From Bedellia somnulentella (lineage: Eukaryota > Arthropoda > Insecta > Lepidoptera > Bedelliidae), in NCBI GenBank assembly GCA_963576735.1, contig OY755171.1:17918001-17982000 (forward strand): DNA of 64,000 nucleotides, given 5' to 3'. The position numbers were made by a program, and so were the translations under genes. Shown one piece after another: positions 16,301 through 30,300 of this stretch. A model generated the notes under the pieces. The model ran no database searches. It was not told the origin of the DNA and saw only the letters and a program-made list of their open reading frames with translations. Within the stretch, counting starts at the first letter, position 1, and the number at the start of each line of letters is the position of its first letter.

Positions 16301-19300
16301 GTTTTCTAGTTCTGAAGCTCTGGCTACCCATTTCTGGGATTTATAGCCGTCAGTATATGTACTTGCCGTGTAGTGTCGGCTTAAAAAAACACTACCCCAT
16401 TTCTACCCGTGGGTGTCGTAAGAGGCGACTAAGGGTATAAGGGACTTTTTAAGTGATTTTTGGGCGATGTGGTTGGAGACCCGTCACCAAAAACATTTAT
16501 TATTACCATCTCTTCCCCAATCAACTTCCAAAAGTGGCTGAGGAATTTCTCGTTCCAAAGCTCTGGCTACCACGTTAAGAGATTTATAGCCGTGAGTATA
16601 TGTATGTATGTATATGTACTTATTTTACCCACCGAAGGGCTCGACCTAGCTTGAATATAAGGAGATAGTGTGAAGGTGACCACGCTGGCCTAGTGTGGGT
16701 TGGCAGACTAACTACTACTACCGTGACCCTGTTGCCCTAGTATAGAACATCATTTTCCAATAATTACTTAATTGAAATTAGCAATATCCTACCAAGAAGC
16801 GTGAAATCAAAAAAAATGTAATATTAATCAAATTGGGAATCAAACAAAATCACTACCACTACAACACAGAGCCAGCTATTGTAAAAAAATCTAAATCATT
16901 TATTGTATCAAAATTTAACATCAAAGAGAATCAACGATCCCCACACTTGGTCAAATCCTGTATTGCAGATGACCTTACATGATTGGCTTACAGATTTTTA
17001 AATCAAAACTATTATAACAGACAGAAAATTTTATTACTTTACAGAATATTATATAAGACAGAAATTAAATTACTACTACAACTGTTTGTGTATTATAAAT
17101 ACTTACTGTCAGTATGTCCACAACTTTTGTACACTAGTAATGCTAAGCTGGGTAAATTCATGACTCGAACCCGAGACTTTTGGAATATGAATCGAACCAA
17201 ACGCAATTATTACAAATACTTACTATCAGTATAAGGTATAGACTCCACACCTTCTTGCACAGGTATCTTCTCATTCAATTGCAAAGGTAAGCCGGGTTAG
17301 ATATAAGAAATTGACTTTTATGAGATTATAGATAGATAGATAGATAGATTACCCCTCGAGGAATCAAATCCCAGATTTCTGGATATTATTAAAAAAACTT
17401 ACTATCAGTATAAGGTATAGACTCCACAACTTCTTGCACAGGTGTCTTCTCATTCAATTGTAACGCTACTAACAACGCTTGGCCCCATTCTCTCTGCGCT
17501 ATGAATTGTTTCACCGCGTGAGGGGTTGAACCTATTTGGAGACGGTATGGCCTGAAATAAATACTTTTATGTTAATAAACACTGTTTTTATATACCACAT
17601 TGTGTTTTCAATATTATATTGAATGGTCTGTACTATACTAACTCTGATCATGAAGACTATAATGAGTAGAAGATTGGATATTGGTGTTTTGAGTTTTTAG
17701 TTTTAGGTTTCAGTTTGTGATACAATATATAATATTTAAGCAAACACTGTTACTTTTGTGGGTTTAAATATTACCAAATATATAACATAAAAAACACTGT
17801 GATTCTTTTTACTCAAAATAATAAATGATGAGACCACTGTTATTAGTGATTGCTATGTTAGGGCTTTCATTTCAGAAATCTAAGAGTAAGTTATCTTTGG
17901 AAACTAATAAAAGTAAGTAAAATGTTATGTTCGGAGTGTACTACCGATTATTAACAACCCAAATATTTGTATGAATTTGAATCTTACCTAAAGGTGCCAT
18001 CGATTCCAGCATTTTGGCTATACACTAAAAGACCTTCTGTTGCGGCGACGGCAAAACTATCGCCAGTTGGCGAAAATCTTAGACAATGTACCCGCACCTG
18101 GTAAAATAAAATATATATAAATGAACGACAATACGAAAAGACGTTTGATGTGTAGTGTCGGCTTAGAATAGCACTACCCCATTTCTTAACTAACGGTATT
18201 GGGGCTATTAGGGGGTTTTTGGGCGATGCGGTTGGAGACCTTATAGAGTAGAGTAGGAGAGTATAGGCTTAGAATATCACTAACACATTACTTCCCGCGG
18301 GTAGGATGCGACTTAGGGTTTTTACCACAAATTAGAGTATTTCGATCTCTCCATCATTTATTTAAACATAATAAATTTAATTCCGATTTTTATAATTAAC
18401 ATTTTAGTTGCAAAAGATATTCTTTAAAAAACGTGTTCAATATTCTAATAAAAAAATACACAAGTGAAATCTTAATGTTAACGTAAGCCTTAACCAAAGA
18501 AAACTAAAAAAAAAGTCTACTTACCTCAGGCTTAACATTCCTCTCAGCCATATCGCCATGCTTAACTCCGGGCAGCCTAATCGCCACATCGCCGCCTTCT
18601 AATTCTGTTCTATTTTCTAATAAGGCCATGTTGCCGAAGTCTGTCATTAGGCGGCGGTTGTAGTAGTCCTGTTTAATAGATTTTTATTTATTGTTCATAT
18701 AAGTAGTTATATTTCTAAGATATGATTTTAATTTCCAAAAGACTTGGCGGTCTTATCACTTTAAGCAATAATACTAGAATTTGAATATCATTTCATGTTC
18801 AGGTTGATATAAAATTTTAGATCGGAGGGACGCAATCCTACAACGTTAAAAAAATACAAATGTACTGATTTTAGATATAGAACCATGTAAAATATTTTCC
18901 AATAACAAATATCATTTATTTACGAGAACAAAAGTACATAACAAGATCCTCAGTAATTAATATAAACTTTTCCTGCTTTGTCGTTAGGCGTGTAAATATT
19001 TAAGTATTTGAATTTAAAAAGTAATTGAAAAATATATAAATTAGAGAAAAAAAAGTAGTAATAATTATAAAATAAAAATTTCACTTCTTGCCACTAATGT
19101 GATGGGGTCAATGCTAAATAAGACCATCGCCACCTTCTCACTCTGTTCTGTTTTCTAATAGAGCCATGTTGCCGAACTCTGACATTACGCGGTTGTAGTC
19201 CTGTATGGTTACATGTTTTTTTTTAATGGGTAAATATTAGCAGATTAGGGATGCAATTATGAAAAGTATATATTAATAGGACAGGGGTGACTAAATTAGA

Positions 19301-22300
19301 ATGTACTGATTTGAGATAGCGGCGCTTGACAGAATTGCACTTCTGTAAATTATTCTGCTATGTTATGTATGAAATCAGACATAACTCAATTTATATACCA
19401 AAATAGTTAATAGGAGAGAAATTCTGCAAACAATAAAACATAATTTCATTATATCATTATTCAAAAGTCATTAGCAACTAAGGTTATAAATTACGACATG
19501 TTACTATAATTATATAATTAAATTATACGTGTGGTCTGAGGAGTCGGAAAGTTGATGGAGTTGAAATCTTCACTATTTTAAATTTAAAGAAATACTTACA
19601 TTAACCCCATCCAGCGACCTATTTTGCGTGATGACAAACTTCTTAATCAGAATGGATTCATTGACGCTGTACAGACAGACATTCTTACTGTTTCCACCGG
19701 CCAATATACATTTACCATCGGCTGAGTAACATATTGTCGTGAAGGCTCTGGAATTAATAAGGTTTTGCTGAACATTTTACAAAAAAGTTTTTAAAAAAAA
19801 AACAATATTACAGACTACAACATTCGAATACCGGAAAGAAGTAGAAATTTCACAAAAAGAATGTTCTCATAAACTTTTTATTGAATATTTAATACAAATG
19901 TTATTTTTCAATTTTGAGCATCGACCAATCTGTAATCAAAGCTTCATTAAATCGAGAAAAAACTGTTTCTAAATAAGGGAAATATGAATTAACAAAGAGT
20001 GTAAACAAACAAAAAACCGTCATTTGAGAACCTGTTCTTTCTTGTAGTCAGTTTCAAAACCTATATTTAAAGATGATAAAAAATCTCTCAACTCACTTAG
20101 TTTTAAGTAATTTCTCGGGTGTCACCAAATCCGTGTCGGTCCTATTCGAACCCAGGTCGTTTCTTCCCTCGATGCTTCCAGTTTGCTCACTAGTTTGCAC
20201 GTTGAAGAACAATATGTTACCGTCTAAAGTTGAAATTGCTAGCTGTAATAAAAAAATAGCTGTTAGAATCATCTTCATTGGTTTTGAATGGACTAGATAT
20301 TTAAGTTTTTCGCTAAATTGTCATCTCAAGAACTTATTCGAAGTCAAAAAAGCCCAAATTATTATACAGTTACAATTCACTGTCTCCCAAAAGGGTTTCC
20401 CGTGCTGGAGGCAGACTTTCAAGACGTCTTTGTAGTTGAGTGGAGAGAATATAGAAAATTATTTTGGGAATAAGGGATAAAATGATCCCACAAAAGAGAA
20501 ATAAAAATTATATATACGCCAAAATTGAGGTGTTTTCGTGCTTCAATTGCAACTGCCATATATGTCTGCCTATCCATCTAAAGTGGTCACACTGTTGGGC
20601 CCAAAAATTATAGAAAATTTTAAATTTAAAATAAAAAAAAAGATTTACGAAAAACATGATTAAATCACTTTATTCTGCAGCACCTATTAAAGACATACTA
20701 TATGTTGTTTAGTTAAATAAATAAATTACCTCTTCCCCATCCGGTCTAAACACAACTTGCAGTACATCCGAATTGAACTGAATAGCCTCACTATCCGCGC
20801 TTGTTTCAATGCAATTCCACAGACGCACTGTTTTGTCCCAACTAGCTGAAGCTAAGCGAGAACTAGATAGTGAAGGACTGAATGATACTGAAACTACTGG
20901 GGCTTCGTGGCCTCCTAGTACCTGAGGAAAAAAAAGTAAATAAAAATTATTACAGAGCCCTGAGAAAGAAAATTATATAGACGAAAATTTATATTTTAAA
21001 AAAGTAAACAAGATAATAAGTAAAAATATACATCGATAAAACAAAAAAATATGGAAAAATTTACTAAAATACACGTTTTTGAAGAACTTTTAACTAACAA
21101 CTTTTTAGTAAAAAGTAAAAAATAATTCCTAATAAAAGCTGAAAATGGTAATGAACAAAAAAAAACACTAGTCCTATTAATACTATAAATGTGAAAGTTT
21201 AGATGTTTGGATGTTTGTGTGTATGAGACGAAAAGGTTCTCAAGTACATAATGTATATGAATGAAATTTGGCAGAATGCTATTTGACTAATCAAATTTTC
21301 ACGGATGATTCAACTAAGAGTACCGGAAAAATACCTAAAGTAATAACCTACGGCTCACTGGTCTGGTGGCCGAGAACCAAATTAATAACAGCTCAAAATG
21401 ACCTGGAAAAGATGCAACGGCTTGCCTGCCTGGCCATACAGGCTGTATGAGAACCGCACCTACTGCAGCTCTTCAGGCGTTACTGAACCTGCCACCCTTA
21501 CACCTACACATACAGCAAGAGGCGGCGATGTCCTCACTCAGGCTGAAAAATGCAGGGCACCTTAGAAATGACTCCAGAATCCTACACACCCTAATATGCG
21601 CCCTGTGATAGGATAACTAAAACTATAATTATCAAACACAATTACACTGTTATACTCGAAGAGGAACAGCATGACTACTCCAATATTAAAGAGGTGCGTG
21701 TATACACAGACGGCTCTAAGACCAACCAAGGGACTGGAGCCGGCGTATATTCACAAGACCTCAATATTAAAAATTCCAAAAGCCTAGGTCAACACAACAC
21801 GGTATTCCAAGCAGAGTGTCTTGGAATAACCGAGGCGGCCATGGCAATTAAAGCCCGAGCAGTGTCCGATATGCATATCAGAATCATCTCGGACAGTGCA
21901 TCTGTGCTGCAGGCTCTGGACCGCTGTGAATTCACTTCAGGGCTAGTCCTGGAGTGCCACAGAGCTCTTGAAGAGGCAGCTCGGAACAACACTTTAACCC
22001 TACAATGGATAAGGGGCCACAGCGGCTCCTTAGGTAACGACGCTGCTGACGAACTGGCTAGGGGGGGCTCGGCAAGCGACCTACATGGTCCTGAACCGAT
22101 CATACCCCTACCCTACGGTCAGCTTCGCGCATGGCTAAAAGAACGCACTCACTCCCTCTCCAAGATACACTGGCAGGAAGAGCCCGGTTGCAGACAGTCG
22201 AAGGAAATCATGCCATCCCTTGACAGGAAGCTGACCGGACGCGCCCTGCGACTAAGCAGGAAAGATCTGCGGACAGTGACTGGAGTACTTACAGGACATA

Positions 22301-24354
22301 CCACACTAAATAAACACTTATACACTATAGGCATTACCGACAGCCCCATGTACCGAGCGTGCATGGAAGCTGACGAAACGGTCGCTCACGTGCTCCAGGA
22401 ATGCACTGGGGTAGCCGATATCCGCTATAACACAATAGGAACAATAAAGTCGCTCCCAGAAGCGGTAGCTGACCTGGATAAGCTACTCGCCTTCTGGACG
22501 GAATTAGGTTGGGAGAATTAAATGACCATTTGGTCCACGCACAATGGCCTGCCATGCCGGGCTCAGTGCGGAAACCCGTGGCGTTTACCGCCCATCTAAT
22601 AATAATAATAATAATACCTAAAGTTTTGTCATAAGCACATTACAAAGTTTGTCAGGTCAGCTAGTAATAATATAAGAAAATCAACTCACATCCAAAAGCT
22701 TCCCAAACTTGACGGACCAAAGGAATATATCGAAGACATCCTGAGCCCCGGCCGCCACGAGCTCGCTGCTGGCATCTATCGCCACGCAACTAAACTGAAC
22801 TAAACTTGGCGAGGTTAACGTACGGAAATTACGATATCTGGAAAAAGAGAATATTATATAGAATCACTCTTTATGAAAGTTGTTAAAATTCTCTACTTTT
22901 TATCATAATATCATTCATACATACACTCTTGGCTATAAATCCCAAATAAAGGGTGGCTAGAGCATCAGAAATAGAAATTCTTTGAACATTAGTAGTTTAT
23001 AAACATTATCTAGTGATTTTTACATCATATATTTTAATTTCACATAGAGAAAGGTTTAACCGTGTTAAATAAAAAGGGCTTATAAATAGTTTTTCAATAT
23101 TTTTTCTTGGTTTCCTTGAATAAAAAATTGTTTTTTTTATAACTGTTAATAAGATTTAATCCAACTATACCTACAAATGTTAAAACTAAAATAATATTTT
23201 AGTCAGCAACTCACCTAGTCAAATCATAACACCTAACAGTGCCATCTAGCGACGCAGAAACGAAAAACTTCTTATTCGCACTAAAAACCACATTAGAAAC
23301 TGTAGATTTATGCTCATCAAATGTCACAAAACAGAATCCAGTGGTCGTATTCCATACTTTAACTTTCCCATCGTAGCCTCCTGTCACGATATATAGGCCA
23401 TCAGGAGAATAGGCGAGGCAGGTCATGTCTAACGAATGGCCTTGTTGCTTCATTACGTATTGTTCACCTGAAAATTAAAAGGTTGTCTGTAAAATAGGTT
23501 TACAGGCGAAGATTTCATTTGAGAACCATTAGAAAGAGAAGAAAGAGAGAAGGAGAAATTTATTAGCGAACTAGTGGATCGTCCCAGCTTCGCACGGGTA
23601 GCGTTGTTTTTTTAAATATCTGAGGTTTTTTTCTTCAGTCACTGCTCAAGCATTGTGAAATTCAGCGCAATGCTTTCAATTTATTAAATTTATAGCACTC
23701 CCTAAACAGTGTAGTTTGGTGGTGTATTTCCGTTTAATAGCAAATTTTGGAATAAAACGCGATGAAGTACTATACTAAACAATAAATCATTTCGTGATGT
23801 AGGATGCAACTACTGGCGCCATCTAGTATGTTATATGTAAATTAGTAAAGATTTGGTTTTGATCACGGGTGCGATGGCTTATTTTATGTATAATTTCGGT
23901 GTTTCTCTACCGATTTCTATGAATCTTTTTTTATTGAATAGGTAATATTGTTACCTTTTTTAAATTAGGGATGAGTGAGAGGTTTACAAACGTAAGAGTA
24001 AACAAATAAAATCAGAATGTTCCGAACTGCTAAGCTATCAGGAATTACACGTATTATTGTGAGTCAACTGTAAAAGAAAGACATAAACTGTTGAGAATTT
24101 TTTTTAGATAATTTTATGAAGAATATTTCCGTCATACATGATTTCTATGTAAGTTGAACCATTAAGGCTGCACACGCGACGGAAGCTTAAAAAATGTAGT
24201 AACTTCTCCCGTTTTCCCAAAATTTCCCAAAATTCCCCTTTACTACTCTGCTGGAAAGTATACAAAAACCTGCGCAGGAGTATGAAGAATAATTGTACCA
24301 AGTTTCGTTAAAATCCGTCGAGTAGTTTTCGTTTCCATAAGGAACATACAAACC

Positions 24355-24396
<42 letters not shown>

Positions 24397-27300
24397 AATT
24401 TTACTGATTGCATTTTTGGCATCAGTATCGATCCCTAATCACAACCTGATAGTAATTTTGAAAATATATTTCATGTACAGAATTGACCTCTCTACAGATT
24501 TATTATAAGTATAGATAAATGTTTCTTAATCTATCTAAATGTAAAGCGGTACAGATGAGCAAGAAAAATAAGAAACCTTTAAAAAAAAAATAGAAACATT
24601 CACACAAACAATTACATATTATACCTCAAAGTTAAAAAAAACATACAAATCGAACATTTACAAAGAAAGGCTTCTGCACAGCGAAACGGTGCTGACTCGG
24701 CATTACGTTGTGAACTTAAAAAGCTCACAACACTGATTTTCAGTCAGCACCGGTTATTTGTGACATCTATCCAAATAACAGCGCAACTCAATGATTGTAG
24801 ATTGGATATTTAATATGATATTTCATTTAGATGCTTGCAACTTGGCGTTTAGACTTTGTAATTTTCTGTACGAGCGAGCCGTACATTTGTATTGCAACTA
24901 TGAAATATTACGCTGACCTTGGATTTTATACTTTACATAAAACAGTGGCAATTAAACATTCATTACGATCGCACGCGTCACTCTTTTACTTAACATTCCT
25001 AAACAAGTAACCTTCCGTGCATCGATACAACTACATCCGTAGGGACATTCCACTAGAGTGCCCCTACATTTTCATTCTTCAACACTTGTTCCATGCTCTG
25101 ACTTGCGGAACGTGAAGAATTTTGTGCATGTCTCAAGACTCAAGCATTCACGCCGTATATCCACGAAGCAGTTGGCAGAGGTACTAATACTTCTGAACAT
25201 CGTGACTGGTGTTCAGAGTAAGCACGTTTTGCATGGACAATGTACTCACGTGATAGGAAGCAGGCCTATCGCCGTTAAAAACACACTGTCACATGACTAA
25301 GTACAACTTAGCCAAGTGGGTTTCCTCATGATGTTTTCCCTCACCGCTAACAAATGATAAATTAACCACACGTATGTCTTTAGATAAGACAAATTGGCGT
25401 AGGCCCGACCCGAGATTTGACAAGCGGTCGTTCTACCCATTGGACTATCACGGCTGTCTTCACTATCACCTTTGTGCATGTTTTTGGTGTTCATCGATTA
25501 ATGTGAAATTATCACGTAAAAACGTGCATGTCAATGCCCTATTTTTGTAATATGAGTAAACTGTCTATCCTTGCAAAGGGCAAAGTTTCGACATTCAAAG
25601 AACAGATGAACACTTTGCATTGATGAAACTAAGACAATAATTATCTGATATATTATTTATGTATATAGCAAACAAGAGATTTTCTTGGCAATTATTCATT
25701 AACTTATTTACGTTCTATTCGTTCTTATTAAAGTAAACAGAGAGAGAAATTAACAAAACTAATATACTATAAAAATAGCAGCTTATTAAACACCTCAGCC
25801 TTATGATCCAATACTACAAATATACTTACTCTGCCACTCCCACACCAAAAGCTGTCCAATATTGGGACACCCAAACGCCACCCAGTCTCCCGCCGGCGAA
25901 ATAGCCACAGAGCCTATTCGGTGCTCGGATATATTCAGTGTATGTATTAGATTTACATCTGGTAATTCGTGCAGGAAGAATACACCGTTTGAAAAGCCTG
26001 GAAATCGGGAAAACATTATATTGAATTAAATAAAGTGCTGCAAAGTTACTGCGAATGAAAAAAGACAAACAAATTGGAATTAACAAATACACAGCCACTT
26101 TTGGAACTTATTTGGCGAAAAGATAATAAACGTAAGTATTGTAAGTGATGGGTCTTTAACCATAGTCGCCTCTTATAACACCCGCTGAAAGAAATAAGTT
26201 AGTGGTACCGAAAGGCGACACTATACAGAATTTTAATATTCTCTTCAACTATTTGAAACAAACTTATTTATTTACAATAGTTTCGGCGATACCACTGCCA
26301 CTAAACAAAAAGGTCAACAAACACTGGCGCAGGTGGCCGTAGCTCGCTAGCAATTATATCGTGAGCTCAGCAGTTAAAATGAGATAAATATATACGATAC
26401 TATGGAAGTGGGAAAGAGATAGCTGTTTTAAACCATGAGAAATTGTAGTTCAAAGTAAAAACATGCTACAAATGCTTGTTAAAGGGTAAAATTACTTAAA
26501 GATATTCTGAAATACTTACCAGTAACTAAAAGTTTTGTGTCCTTATGATATTGTGCTGCTGTTAGCTTAACTTTGTAATCAGCATTCCTTATGGCATCTC
26601 CTATGTAATGTCTACCTAATTTCTTGTAAAATAACTTTTTGTCCTCCTGGTCCCCTTTTACATCCACTTTAAACTTATCATCATCGCTATCTATCTGTGG
26701 GACAAAAATATTAGGAATAAAATCAAAGAATCATATATTAGAATCGATTCAACCATATGTTATATTGTATCGGACACATATTTTTTCTGTTAAAACATTT
26801 ACTTATTCTAAATTACCACTTTGTAATACTTACATCATCTTTATCCTTTTCAATAACATCTTTTTCATTAACATCATCCTCACTATCTTCATCCTTTTGC
26901 TTTTGTAACTTTCTCCTTTTTACATGTGATATTTGCACTTCTGATGTCACAAGTTCATCCGAATCTATACTCGCTTCCCACAAACAAATTTGGCCGTTAC
27001 GACTGACAGTGATAAGGTCTAAACTCCTTTTTTCAAAGAACACCCCTACAATTTTGTCTGTATGTCCGCTCAATGAGAACATATTGATGTTATCTAAGTA
27101 TTCAGCTGTGTATATTTTCGTTGTGGTATCTTTGGAGCCCACAGCAAGGAGTTTTGAACACTGTGACCAATCTAAACATGTTGTATCGTCTAGTGATTTC
27201 TTGAAAACTCTTTTCATTATAAAAGAACGATATTCACCAGTGAAGGTACAGGGTGCTGTCATTATGAATACTGCAAATAAAATAAATTTGTATCAAAAGA

Positions 27301-30300
27301 TGTCACACTTATAATGTCAATGCAACATATGGTATTATGAAATCAATATTTTAATATCACAGTTTGTTGAATTCCTATACTCACGGCCATAAATCACAAG
27401 AAAGTGTCTCCAGAGCTTGAATATTAGAAGATTCTCAGTCGCTTATTAAAGTTGATTGCGGAAACATAGCATTAATTGGGATAGTACTGTCCAAATAAAG
27501 TGTATTTGGTGATGGGTTTTCGGCCACTCCACCAAAAAATCACTTAAAAAAGTCCCTAAAACCAGTCTCCTCATACGAAAGTCATGGGCAGAAATGAGAT
27601 AGCCCTACTCTACACAACAGAGAAATTGTTTGAATAATCCTTGAGTCTGTAATGTGGTAATTTATGCCAGACCCTAGTAACAAGCACAAATAAAAACCAA
27701 ATTCCTCACAGCCCATATATGTCCCCACCAAGGGGCTCGAGTCTACCCTATATAGTGTGATTTGTCCATAGTCCACCTCGCTGGCCAATTGCGGGTTGGC
27801 AGACTAACAACTACTACCGTGATAGCAGCCAGGACTGACAGCCCGCCGAAGAATGTAGCATGTTATTATGAAAATTACCTCTTTCTACCATCCCCTTTTA
27901 CCAATAGGTGAAGTCTCTTAATACTTGATAGACTAAAGAAATATATTACTTAACCCTTTATAAGGCAGAGTTATGATCAAAAATTTATTGGATTTCACTT
28001 CTATTTGAATATAGGTAAGGTTGAAATTATGGTGTCCAATATACGACCGAACCTTATAAAGGGTTCAATTTGAACCTTCTATTTAAAAAATAGGCTTTAT
28101 AATAAAATACCTGTATCAGCGCAGCATGCAGCAAAGTATTTCCCATCAGGACTGAACTTAACTGCATTCACTTGCTGTCTGAATTTATACCGATGTATCA
28201 CAGTGCATGTTAATAGACTTATCATTTGTGCTTCACCCTCTGAAAGAATTAAAAAAAGGTTTAAGGATGATTATTTAATTAGGTTACTATATGTTACATC
28301 CTTATAGGGAAAAGTTAATTAATTGGCAATTTAAGAACACAACTCATTAACATAATAATCGTTTTAACTCTAAACACAAGGCCACAAAATAAAACTTCAT
28401 GTATTTTCACACGGAACAGGGTTTTTACATAATATCATGAAATTTCCATTTAAATATTATAAAAGCTATAGATTTGAATACAACATAAACTTGCAAATAT
28501 TCTTACTTTCATTGATAGCCAGCAGTGTTGAGCCATTAGGTGAAACATCAATGGCAGTGTAATTAAATTTGCTTTCTACTGGTAGTGTATTGCTTTTGTT
28601 TCTGAAAAGGATAAAATATATTTATCTACACAGCCAGTGTCTCGGGAACCATCCTAATGTTGTGGCAGGAAACTAAATTTTGTATATATCTTGTTTTGAT
28701 ATTACACCACTTGTGTAGAATAGAGTTCATTTATTAGTGCAAGATTTGTGTAAGCAGAGATTTATCGTACATAACTTCGTATTATTCTGGCATTATCGTT
28801 TTGGCTAATCTGATGGGCAATATTAACATCTTTTGCACATGTCCTTTAGTTCTTCACACCCTGGCTACATATAGGATGTCCCAAAAGTCGACGTCAAGCC
28901 GAAACCGGATGGCAAGGCAACTCACACCAGTTATCAGAAAAATATAAAAAAAATCTAACTTGCATGTTTAAAAAATTATGGGCATTTATAAAAAAAAACA
29001 GAAATTCTACAACCTGCATTAGTCTTTTGACTCCTGTTGCCACAAATCTTAAGATTATCCAATTATTTTTTTTGTTTTGTGACGCTGAATAGTCCTTCTG
29101 TTTATTGTCATCAAAATTTTAAAACAAACTGCTCCAGTTCGGATGAAAATTAGACGTTTTAAAAAAAATAAAGTTACAAATAACCAATTTGCTCAGATTC
29201 AACCGACTGTACTGAAAAAAAAATGTACTACGCAAGTCTGGCAAGTAACGCCAAAAGTTGGCCTTCTTAATAAAGATTACAGAATGGTATGACACTTGGT
29301 CAGTTATTGCTGGAATCTGCGTATTTTTTAATGTTTTTGTAAAACTCCTAGTTTGGAATTATTTTTTCTTATTAACTTAAAAACTATTCTAATGTCCCCA
29401 AAGCTTTCCACAAGTTCATAACTTTAAAGTTGATAACTTAAGCGAGATGGAGAAATTATTTGAAGGTATTCTTATCACTTAGGTATCACTTAAGTGACAG
29501 AGACAGAATGAGTCATCTTACGTTACGGGGAAGATAGGAATGCAGGTAGTTGACAGAGACAGAGCGAGGCATCTTAACAAATGCAAGCGAGACAGTAAAT
29601 GATGCTTGGTATTCGCTATAGTAGTACTTGGACAAGTTAGACATCACAAATTAGTACGTTACGCTCCTTTGTTTACTGCGCATTTTTTTGTATTCGTTTG
29701 TGTTGATTTCGTACTGACTACTATTGGCTTCGTTTATGGACTTGTTATTGCTTGTGATTTGGATTCGGACTGTTTACTTTCTCCTTACGACGACCTTAGC
29801 TTTCCCCTGGACTACCGTGTCACTGTGTTGTGCCACCATGCCTGCGTATCCCACTCAGGAATACGCCAACATGCACCTCATTTACGGGGAATGCAGATAT
29901 AATGGCAATGCTGCAGCCAGACTTTATCGCGAGAGGTACCCAAACGCTGCTCGTCACCCTGATCATCGAGTGTTGGCAAATATCCACCGACTACTCAGCG
30001 CAGAGGGCCGCTTGCCGAACCAAGTACATGGTGAAGGAAGACCCAACAATCCAGTGGAAGACGTCGTACTAGAAGCTGTCAAAGAAGACCCAAGTACTTC
30101 GGTAAGGGATATTGAAATAAGCACCGGAGTGCCCAAAAGTACAGCCGATCGAATTTTGCAAAAACACGATCTTCACCCATGCCACGTACAGCGAGTACAG
30201 AAACTAGAACCCGGGGACTACCAAAATCGAGTAAATTTTTGTCAAACGATGTTGGAGAAGAACAGGGAAGACCCACTTTTCCTGACGAAAATTTTATGGT

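Noticed and set aside
21789..22555. Three minus-strand frames
   Set aside because: Antisense shadows of the RNase H ORF of the LINE.
26757..27314. 185-codon plus-strand frame
   Set aside because: Antisense shadow of PWP2 exon 5, which is supported by splice sites and homology.
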